Under the pieces are notes generated by a model. It saw only the letters and a list, made by a program, of their open reading frames with translations, searched no databases and had not been told where the DNA came from. From Archangium lipolyticum (lineage in GTDB: Bacteria; Myxococcota; Myxococcia; Myxococcales; Myxococcaceae), in contig NZ_JANKBZ010000001.1 of assembly GCF_024623785.1 (NCBI RefSeq), forward strand, positions 62,001-126,000: DNA of 64,000 nucleotides, given 5' to 3'. Of this stretch, positions 1-6,553 are shown one piece after another. The translations under genes and the position numbers were made by a program. Position 1 is the first letter of the stretch. Each line of letters starts with the position of its first letter.

Positions 1-127
1 GCGCAGCCGCACGCTCCGCGGGGATACCCGCCTGCTCTGCCTGCTGGAGGAAGCCCTCCCGGTCCAACTCGCCGCTGCGCAGCCGGTGCATGAGCAGGCC
101 GATACCCGTGTCGTCACCGCGGTCCAT
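1..127 (-). CDS. Hypothetical protein, N-terminal fragment (runs off the window)
   Basis: An open frame on the minus strand starts with ATG at 127 and remains open to base 1. A strong GGAGGAG ribosome-binding site lies just upstream (around 131-138). The 42 visible residues begin MDRGDDTGIG and are charged and probably helical, with no recognisable motif. The gene follows the macro/TIR-like gene by 97 bp on the same strand, so co-transcription is possible. I do not recognise the family; the function is unknown because most of the protein lies outside the window. Confidence 0.6.
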   Translation of the reverse strand, partial: MDRGDDTGIGLLMHRLRSGELDREGFLQQAEQAGIPAERAAA

Positions 128-220
128 GATCTCCTCCCAGGAGTGTGGCTGTTACTCGCAGGGGGAGTTCAACGGTGCCGCTTGTGAGATGCCCGGGATG
201 TCTGCTCGCCTGGAGGCCGC

Positions 221-1219
221 TCAGGTCCCGAGGCGCTGCATCTCGCGCGTCAGCTGGGACTCCAGGTCCCGGATGTTCTTGTAGACGAGGCAGCGGTAGC
301 TCGCGACGTCGAACCGGAGCTCCTTGACGTCACGCACGAGCAGGATTGTCGGCCGCCCCCGGCCCCACGCGTAGCCGACCTCCAGGTACACGTTGGGATT
401 GGCCATGGAGAGATCGGCGATGACGACCTTCGCGCTGTCGATGCGCTCCTTGATGCGCTCGATGATCGCGCCCTCGAAGACGGCCTGATCCACGCGCTCG
501 CACAGGAGCCCCGCCCCCTTCACGGGCCCCTGGATGCCGTAATGGTAGACATCCTCCAGGTCGGGCTCGAAGGGCATCGCGACGAAGGCGTGGGGCTTGG
601 CCAGAGACTGCGCGCCGGCCGAGGCCAGCGACGGAGCCTGGACGACCTGGTTCATGCGCTTGACGCGGAAGCCCCATCCCACCGGGAGCTTCTCCACGCC
701 GGGACTCCCACCAAGTCCCCGCTCCACGGCCTTGCGGAGCCGCTCCGCGCGCCGGGCATTCACCTCCACCACGGTGATGCGCTCCAGGCTCTGCGGCCCG
801 GCACCTCGCAGGAAGGCCTCGACGAGCCCTCCGACGAGCGCGAGCGCCGCCTCGTCCTCATCGAGCCCGTAGTTGGGACCGTGGATCGTGCAGGCGACGT
901 GGCGGATGCCGGAGCGCGACTCGAGTGCCTTGAGCGCCCGGGCCGCGAACTGGCGGATCTCGTGGTAGCCGAAGTGCCCCAGGCGCACGGTGCCGAGGAA
1001 GAGGGCCAGGGGCGCGTCGATGCCGCCCCGCGTCTCGATGAAGCGCAGCTCTCCGGCGGGCACCTCGAGCTGGGCCTTCGGGATGCCCACCGAGTCGAGC
1101 CGCCGCGCCACCGCGCTGTCCGCGCCGTAGAAGCTCTGCGCGTGCTTGAGCAGCACCACGTCCGCGCGAGTGGTCGTGATGTCTCCAGCTTCCAGGACGA
1201 CGTCGAGGGCAGCGCTCAT
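221..1219 (-). CDS. Macro-like domain fused to nucleoside 2-deoxyribosyltransferase/TIR-like domain protein
   Basis: A 332-residue protein with two parts. Residues 1-170 look like a macro or M17-aminopeptidase-N-terminal-like fold: GDIT at 12-15, then a conserved HGPNYGLDE block at 113-121. Residues 209-330 match the nucleoside 2-deoxyribosyltransferase/TIR-like family: AFVAMPF at 211-217, VVIADLS at 265-271, and NPNVYLEVGYA at 274-284 with the expected catalytic Glu280. Enzymes of the second type cleave N-glycosidic bonds in nucleotides, and relatives serve as NAD-degrading or signal-making defence proteins. The macro part could bind an ADP-ribose-type ligand; this is inference. The Met at 1219 is preferred because residues encoded upstream show no family similarity, although its ribosome-binding site is weak. 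The gene starts 35 bp after the lipoprotein gene stop, on the same strand. Confidence 0.75.
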   Translation of the reverse strand: MSAALDVVLEAGDITTTRADVVLLKHAQSFYGADSAVARRLDSVGIPKAQLEVPAGELRFIETRGGIDAPLALFLGTVRLGHFGYHEIRQFAARALKALESRSGIRHVACTIHGPNYGLDEDEAALALVGGLVEAFLRGAGPQSLERITVVEVNARRAERLRKAVERGLGGSPGVEKLPVGWGFRVKRMNQVVQAPSLASAGAQSLAKPHAFVAMPFEPDLEDVYHYGIQGPVKGAGLLCERVDQAVFEGAIIERIKERIDSAKVVIADLSMANPNVYLEVGYAWGRGRPTILLVRDVKELRFDVASYRCLVYKNIRDLESQLTREMQRLGT

Positions 1220-1254
1220 GAAGGTGGAACTGTAGGAGGCGGAGCGCCCGGCGC

Positions 1255-2415
1255 TCAAGGCGTGGGCGAGCCCACCACCGGGGTCTTGGAACCCGTGCCG
1301 GAGCTGGAGGGCATCGGCCAGAAGGTGACGGCGCTCTTGCCGGACAGCGACGTGACGAGCTTCTTCGTCCTGGCGTTCCACAGCTTCGCCACGGGCTTGT
1401 CCGCGCCGTCGCTGGCGGAGAGGAGCACCCAGTCGCCACGCACGTACGCGGTGAGCGCGCCGCTCAGCGACAGGCCCTCCGGCTCGACGAGCCCCTTCTC
1501 CCCCTGGATGCGCACTGGCCCGGACAGGAACGCCAGCTCCATGCTCTCGTCCTGCCAGAGGTACAGCGGGCCTCCCGCGGTCTCGAGCTGGTACCAGCTT
1601 CCCGACTCAGACGGCGGAGGCAGCGCCTTCAACGCCGTGAGCACGGCGGACTCCTCGGGGACCGGGAAGACCTTGTCGCGGGACAGGGACTCGAGCTTCC
1701 CGGTGGTGGGAGACAGCGCGTCATACGCATCGAGGATGCGGTAGCCCGCGGCGTAGTCCCACTCGAAGGACGAGCTCTTCGTCTCGAAGCGCTTCCACGC
1801 GCCGCCCTCCTGGCGGAAGGCATGCGCCAGGCCCGGCATGCCATCCAGGGCGTGCTCGTACCGCTGGCCCTCGAAGACGAGCTCCTTCTTCGCGTCATCA
1901 CCCTCGCCGACCGTCTCCACCTTCAGGTGCGAGGGAGCGGGGTTCTCCTCGTCCGGATGATAGATGTCCTCCATGAGCGCCACCGTGCGGCCCTCGGCGT
2001 CGAAGCCGAGCGTGCCGAAGAGGCCCAGCGTGGGCAGCGTCAGGGACGTGCCCTTCGCCGTCGCGAGGTCCACCCGCCAGGCCTGAGCCCCCTTGTCGGC
2101 CGGCACGGAGACCAGCGCCTCCTTGCCATCCCCCTTCCACGCCACCTGTACCGAGTCGCAGGAGGAGGGAACGGTGAAGACGACCTTCGGCTCACCCGGC
2201 GGGGTGTGCTGCACCCAGTGGCACTTCTGGTCGGCCGAGGGCTCCAGGTACGAGAGCGTGGTGTCGGAAACAGACGCCGGAGTGGGAGCGGGAGCGGGCG
2301 CCGGCGCGGTGGCCTGGGCCGGCGGAGCGGCCTCCTTGTCCTTGCTGGACTTGCAACCGGCGAGCAGCAGCCCGGCGACGAGCGCGTGGCTCCAACGGTG
2401 GTGGGCGATACGCAT
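1255..2415 (-). CDS. Putative lipoprotein, beta-propeller-like
   Basis: A 386-residue predicted outer-membrane or periplasmic lipoprotein. The first ~20 residues form a signal peptide ending in a lipobox (LLLAGC), followed by a low-complexity Ala/Pro linker. The rest contains short beta-rich repeats, including a WNARTKKLV stretch near the C-terminus reminiscent of WD-type blades. This suggests a propeller, but no family is assignable. The start ATG at 2415 is chosen over an upstream in-frame ATG because it begins the signal peptide and has a GGGGGA site. The macro/TIR-like gene follows 35 bp downstream, so the two may be co-expressed. Function unknown. Confidence 0.7.
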   Translation of the reverse strand: MRIAHHRWSHALVAGLLLAGCKSSKDKEAAPPAQATAPAPAPAPTPASVSDTTLSYLEPSADQKCHWVQHTPPGEPKVVFTVPSSCDSVQVAWKGDGKEALVSVPADKGAQAWRVDLATAKGTSLTLPTLGLFGTLGFDAEGRTVALMEDIYHPDEENPAPSHLKVETVGEGDDAKKELVFEGQRYEHALDGMPGLAHAFRQEGGAWKRFETKSSSFEWDYAAGYRILDAYDALSPTTGKLESLSRDKVFPVPEESAVLTALKALPPPSESGSWYQLETAGGPLYLWQDESMELAFLSGPVRIQGEKGLVEPEGLSLSGALTAYVRGDWVLLSASDGADKPVAKLWNARTKKLVTSLSGKSAVTFWPMPSSSGTGSKTPVVGSPTP

Positions 2416-2483
2416 GATGGGGGTCCCCCTTTTCAGTGCCCCGAACCGGATGGGGCACGGGATGGGCGGACCATACCCCATCC

Positions 2484-2933
2484 TCAGAGCGCCGAGGGAC
2501 GGCGGCGGAACAGCGCGATGGCGATCTCGGTCATCACCAGCTCGCCCTTCTGGTTGCGCACCTCCATGCGCATCTTGATGGACCCCCGGTCCGGCTTGCT
2601 GCGCGAGGGCGTGGACTCGAGCACCACGAGGCGCGGGGAGATCGTGTCCCCGGGCCGCACCGGAAGCAACCAACGCAGCTCGTCCAGGCCCGGCGAGCCC
2701 AGACTGGAGGAGTCTCCGATCAGGGACTTCACCAGCAAGCCGTGGCAGATGGACGCGGTCTGCCAGCCGCTCGCGATGATGCTCCCGAAGATGGAACGGC
2801 GGCCAGCCTCCTCGTCCAGGTGGAAGGGCTGGGGATCGTACTTGCGTGCGAACTCGAGGATCTCCTCGCGCGACACCTCATACGACCCGAGCTCGAACGT
2901 CTGTCCCACCTGGAAGTCCTCGAAGTAACGCAT
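2484..2933 (-). CDS. MaoC-like (R)-hydratase family protein
   Basis: A 149-residue single hot-dog-fold protein. Near the N-terminus it has FEDFQVGQ and YEVSREEILEFARKYDPQPFHLDEE, where the D-P-x-P-x-H pattern supplies the Asp and His of the MaoC hydratase motif. It then has GSIIASGWQTAS, the usual helix-capping motif. Such enzymes hydrate enoyl-CoA or enoyl-acyl substrates in fatty-acid or polyhydroxyalkanoate metabolism, but the substrate here cannot be read from sequence. The start at 2933 has a GGAGGAG site; an in-frame ATG upstream (3056) adds residues unlike the family. It is transcribed divergently from the VOC gene, with 109 bp between starts. Confidence 0.88.
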   Translation of the reverse strand: MRYFEDFQVGQTFELGSYEVSREEILEFARKYDPQPFHLDEEAGRRSIFGSIIASGWQTASICHGLLVKSLIGDSSSLGSPGLDELRWLLPVRPGDTISPRLVVLESTPSRSKPDRGSIKMRMEVRNQKGELVMTEIAIALFRRRPSAL

Positions 2934-3042
2934 GCACTCCTCCGGATGTGTCCGGATCCAAGCATGCGCGCCCTCGAATGGCACGACCCGTGTGACCCGA
3001 AGTGCGAATACACTCCGGGTCCTCCCCCCCGAGGAACGCCCC

Positions 3043-3828
3043 ATGCCCCCCGCCACACCCGTCGTGAACCAGATCGATCACCTGATGATAGAGGCGGAGG
3101 ATCCTTCCTTCCTCTTCCGGCTGTTCAGCGAGACCCTGGGGATGACCGTCGCATGGCCGCTCGAGGACTTTGGCGATCTGGTGAGTGGCGGCATCTGTGC
3201 CGGGAACGTGAACCTCGAGTTCATCCGCTTCAAGCGCGAGCGCTTCGGGAGCGCGCCGCCCTCTCTCGCGAAGGGGGAGGCCGTGTTCAGCGGTCTTGCC
3301 TTCGAGCCGTATGACTCGACGGCGTCGGCCCTGGAGGCACTGGACCGGCGGGGCATTCCCCATGAAGAGCCACACGACACGCCCAACTGGACGGATGCCG
3401 GCTTCGATGGCCCGCTCGATGCGCCCTGCGTGACCTTCCTCGCCGAGTACCACTTCGACTTCCGGGGCTGGCGCCGCACCCTGCGCACGGATCTGGAGGG
3501 CAAACAGGGCGGGAAGCTCGGGGTCCGGGAAGCTCGGGAGATCCGGCTCGAGGCCGCCGAGCTGTCCCGGGCGGAGATCCTCTGGGACACGCTGCTGGAG
3601 CCCCACTCCCGCCCGTCACCCCACGCCTGGGCCTTCACGGGTGGACCGCTCCTCCGGCTCGTGCCGGGCCAGCGCGATGCCATCCGGGAGCTGGTGCTCG
3701 GGGTGGGCTCGTTGAAACACGCCCGGGAACAGTTGAGCCGGCTGGGGCTGCTCGGGGACAACTCCGCGCGGCACGTGGGCATCCTTCCGGCCGCGCTCCA
3801 GGGACTGAGCATCCGCCTGGAGGAGTGA
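3043..3828 (+). CDS. VOC (glyoxalase/bleomycin-resistance/dioxygenase) family protein
   Basis: A 261-residue protein that begins NQIDHLMIEAEDPSFLFRLFSETLGM, the usual first beta-alpha-beta of a vicinal-oxygen-chelate module, with a metal-ligand His in IDHL. A second weaker module follows; its conserved metal ligands are less obvious, so enzymatic activity is uncertain. Family members include lyases, dioxygenases and resistance proteins, and the substrate is unknown. The start at 3043 follows a GAGGA site; upstream in-frame residues overlap the divergent maoC-like gene and show no family character. It ends two bases before the converging rtcA stop, leaving no room for a terminator. Confidence 0.75.
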   Translation: MPPATPVVNQIDHLMIEAEDPSFLFRLFSETLGMTVAWPLEDFGDLVSGGICAGNVNLEFIRFKRERFGSAPPSLAKGEAVFSGLAFEPYDSTASALEALDRRGIPHEEPHDTPNWTDAGFDGPLDAPCVTFLAEYHFDFRGWRRTLRTDLEGKQGGKLGVREAREIRLEAAELSRAEILWDTLLEPHSRPSPHAWAFTGGPLLRLVPGQRDAIRELVLGVGSLKHAREQLSRLGLLGDNSARHVGILPAALQGLSIRLEE

Positions 3829-3830
3829 GC

Positions 3831-4904
3831 TCAGGCCGGAGCGACCTCGACTTCTCCGCCCGGCTCCACTGTCACCCGCACCGGGAGGAAGCGCTCAATG
3901 ACCCGCGCATGCGTGGTGAGGTGCTCCGTCACCCTGGCCGTCGTGTAGCGCGTCGTCCCCGGTGAGGCGGCGCCCAGTCTCCCCGCCGCCAGCAGCGCCG
4001 CGGGCAGGAGGATCTGATCCCCGAGGTGCTCGTCCAGCGCGCCCCCGCTCTCCATGAAGCGCGCCATCTCCTCGGCCGCCTGGCGCCCCACCTCCTCCGC
4101 CGGACGTCCCCGCTCCCCCAGCGCCGTGAAACCGGCGACGGTGTTCTCGAACTGCGCCAGGATGAACGTCACCGTCCCCACCGAGCGCGTCGTCGGCAGC
4201 GGCCGGTTCTCCGCGTGGCTGTAGAGGCCGCGCTCGCGCAACGCCGCCACCGCCGCCCGGGACTGCCGCTCCGCGATGCCGAAGGACAGTCCGCCCGCGA
4301 ACGAGCTCACCGAGAGATCCCTCGGCGTCCCTCGCGCCAGCAGCTCCACGCGGCCCGGAGGATCCCGGACCGGCTCCACCTGGGCAATGAACTCCCCCGC
4401 CCCCTCCGGGTAGAAGCCCGCGTGCACCAGGCGCAGCGAGGCGTTCAGCCCATACGCCCGAGCCACCGGCTGCCACACGCCCACGAGGTAGTGGTAGCTG
4501 GGGCTGTGCGGCAGGTGCGTCCCCCCGCGCAGGGTGAGCGAGCCGCCCCCCGCCAGCGCCAGCGGGTAGAAGAGACACTGGAAGAGCAGCGGCGTGCTGC
4601 CCGCGGTGCCCACCTCCAGCAGGTAGTCGCCCGCCCGCACCGGTCCCGGCTCGAAGCGCAGCTCCGAGGCGCCCACCGCCGCGCCCTCGCTGCGTCCTCC
4701 ACTCAGGGCCTCCGCGCCCCGGACACAGGCCAGATGCTGGGGCCGCAACCCCGAGGGCTGGCGGTTGGCGCGCACGCGCGTCATGTGGAAGGGCCGACCG
4801 GTGATGAGCGACAGCGACAGCGCCGAGCGGAGGATCTGCCCTCCCCCCTCGCCCTCGCTTCCATCGAGCTCCACCGGTCCCTCGTGCCGGTCAACGCCTG
4901 CCAT
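3831..4904 (-). CDS. rtcA: RNA 3'-terminal phosphate cyclase RtcA
   Basis: A 357-residue full-length RtcA. The enzyme converts an RNA 3'-phosphate end to a 2',3'-cyclic phosphate through adenylation of a histidine. Diagnostic blocks are GSEGEGGGQILR (15-26), the H-x-T-H-L/P-H-S segment near 130-134, and DEHLGDQILLPAAL, in which His293 is the expected nucleotidylated residue. In enterobacteria rtcA sits beside the ligase rtcB under RtcR/sigma-54 control. Here neither rtcB nor rtcR is adjacent, so it is an orphan copy in this window. It is divergent from the transporter gene, with 67 bp between starts. Confidence 0.95.
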   Translation of the reverse strand: MAGVDRHEGPVELDGSEGEGGGQILRSALSLSLITGRPFHMTRVRANRQPSGLRPQHLACVRGAEALSGGRSEGAAVGASELRFEPGPVRAGDYLLEVGTAGSTPLLFQCLFYPLALAGGGSLTLRGGTHLPHSPSYHYLVGVWQPVARAYGLNASLRLVHAGFYPEGAGEFIAQVEPVRDPPGRVELLARGTPRDLSVSSFAGGLSFGIAERQSRAAVAALRERGLYSHAENRPLPTTRSVGTVTFILAQFENTVAGFTALGERGRPAEEVGRQAAEEMARFMESGGALDEHLGDQILLPAALLAAGRLGAASPGTTRYTTARVTEHLTTHARVIERFLPVRVTVEPGGEVEVAPA

Positions 4905-4971
4905 GCCCCTCCCCGTCCGAAGAAAGATGGAAGCAGCGTAGCAGAAGGCTTTCGACTACTGTCCGCCCGCC

Positions 4972-6219
4972 GTGGCCCTCGCCATCTTCCTGTTCACCTA
5001 CGTCTTCATCGCGGGCATCCGCCTTCCTTATCCGAAGCTGGACCGTCCCGGAGGCGCGCTCGTGGGCGCGGTCCTCATGGTGGTGGCTGGCATCGTCGCC
5101 CCCGCCGAGGTCTTCAACTACAGCTCCGACCCCGCCCGGCACGCCGTGGACATGGACACGCTCGTGCTCCTGCTGGGGATGATGCTGCTCGCGGACTACC
5201 TCTCGCAGGCCGCCTTCTTCCGAGCGGCCGGCGCCTGGGCCCTGCGCAAGGCGCATACGCCCCGGTTGCTGCTGGTGGCCGTGGCCTGCATCAGCGCCTT
5301 CCTGTCCGCCTTCCTCGTCAACGACACCATCTGCCTGATGCTCACGCCGCTCGTGCTGGTGGTCGTCGAGCAGGCGCGGCTGCCGCCCATCCCGTACCTG
5401 CTGGCCGTGTGCATGGCCTCCAACTCGGGCTCGGTGGCCACCTTCACGGGCAACCCGCAGAACATGCTCATCCAGGGCGCCTCGCAGCTGCCCTATGCGC
5501 AGTTCGCCGCCTACATGGCGCTGCCGGCCGTGCTCTCCACCGCCGTGGTCGTCGTGTCGCTCCTCTACTTCTTCCGCAAGGAGCTGTCCCACGAGCGCTT
5601 CGAGCTGCACCCGCCCCCGCCACCGGTGGACCGGCCGCTGCTGGGGCTCACGCTCGTCACGCTCCTGGGGGTGGTCGCCGCCTTCTTCGCCGGCCTGCCC
5701 ATGAGCTGGAGCGCCCTCACGGGCGCGGCGGTGGTGATGACCCTGGCCCGCCGCCACCCGCGCCAGGCCATCGAGCGCGTGGACTACGTGCTGCTGCTCT
5801 TCTTCGCCTGCCTGTTCGTCGTGGTCTATGGCGTCAACAAGGCCGGCTGGGCCGATGACATCTACCGCGTCTTCTCGCCCTTCATGTCGGGGCCGCCCTG
5901 GCGCGAGACGCTCGGCTTCGCGGGGCTCACGCTGGTGGCCTCCAACCTCTTCAGCAACGTGCCCTTCGTCATGCTGGCGCGAGCCTGGGTGCCCACGCTG
6001 CATGATCCGGTGCTCGGCTGGCACGTGCTGGCGCTCGGCTCCACCCTGGCCGGCAACCTCACCCTGGTGGGCAGCGTCGCCAACCTCATCGTCTTCGAGG
6101 CCGCGCGCGGCAAGGCCGACATCAGCTTCTTCGGCTACCTGCGCGTCGGACTCCCTGTCACGCTCATCAGCTTCGTGCTGGGACTCGCGGTCCTGCTCGC
6201 CGAGCACGCGCTGTTCTAG
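4972..6219 (+). CDS. SLC13/ArsB/NhaD-type anion or Na+/H+ transporter
   Basis: A 415-residue inner-membrane protein with about eleven hydrophobic segments. The signature is SNSGSVATFTGNPQNMLI (around residue 151), the re-entrant loop motif of the ion-transporter superfamily that includes arsenite exporters, citrate/dicarboxylate carriers and NhaD. A second related loop, NLTLVGSVANLIV, lies near the end, as expected for the inverted-repeat architecture. The substrate is not assignable: there are no arsenic-resistance neighbours. The start is GTG at 4972. The TAG stop at 6217-6219 is overlapped by the left end of a small inverted-repeat element, so the last codons may have been altered by the insertion. 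Confidence 0.82.
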   Translation: MALAIFLFTYVFIAGIRLPYPKLDRPGGALVGAVLMVVAGIVAPAEVFNYSSDPARHAVDMDTLVLLLGMMLLADYLSQAAFFRAAGAWALRKAHTPRLLLVAVACISAFLSAFLVNDTICLMLTPLVLVVVEQARLPPIPYLLAVCMASNSGSVATFTGNPQNMLIQGASQLPYAQFAAYMALPAVLSTAVVVVSLLYFFRKELSHERFELHPPPPPVDRPLLGLTLVTLLGVVAAFFAGLPMSWSALTGAAVVMTLARRHPRQAIERVDYVLLLFFACLFVVVYGVNKAGWADDIYRVFSPFMSGPPWRETLGFAGLTLVASNLFSNVPFVMLARAWVPTLHDPVLGWHVLALGSTLAGNLTLVGSVANLIVFEAARGKADISFFGYLRVGLPVTLISFVLGLAVLLAEHALF

Positions 6220-6377
6220 TACTACTGTGTCATAAAGTTGAGGGATTGGCCGGTTTCAGAGGAGGCTCCGGCCATGTCAGTATAAGCAAGCACGCCCGAG
6301 GAGATGCCCGAGGCGTACGTTCCCTCGTGTGAGAGTCCGCTCCCAGCAACGCCTGACGTTTATGACACAGTAGTACT
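6218..6377. mobile_element. MITE-like element with 19-bp terminal inverted repeats
   Basis: A 160-bp segment whose ends are perfect inverted repeats. The left end 6218-6236 reads AGTACTACTGTGTCATAAA, and the right end 6359-6377 is its exact reverse complement. Partial pairing continues a few bases inward. The interior carries no credible gene. TA dinucleotides just inside the ends fit a TA target-site duplication of the IS630/Tc1-mariner type; this is inference, as no full-length relative lies in the window. The left end overlaps the stop codon of the transporter gene. Confidence 0.65.
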
Positions 6378-6420
6378 GGGGGAACGTAACGCCGTCGAGA
6401 GTCACGCCACCAGCTCCAGC

Positions 6421-6549
6421 TTATCCGGCCCACAGCTTGAGGGTGTAGGTTTCCCGGGCCTCGCTCTTCACCGCGTCCAGCTCCACCACGATGCGTTTCG
6501 ACTTCCCCGGCGGGATCGATGAAGACGCTGGAACCACGACACAGCCTTG
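6421..6549 (-). pseudogene. C-terminal remnant of an unidentified gene
   Basis: Directly downstream of the DUF499 stop, a different minus-strand frame reads like genuine coding sequence. It runs from about GCVVVPASSSIPPGKSKRI through VVELDAVKSEARETYTLKL to WAG and a TAA stop at 6421. It has sensible beta-strand periodicity and coding-like third positions, but no start. It could be the tail of a gene truncated when the defence operon was inserted, or the end of a longer DUF499-region product lost by frameshift. Family unknown. Confidence 0.35.
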
Positions 6550-6553
6550 GCCT

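Noticed and set aside
4026-5858. A 610-codon plus-strand frame over rtcA and the transporter
   Set aside because: It is antisense to rtcA and out of frame with the transporter; the composition is that of a shadow frame.
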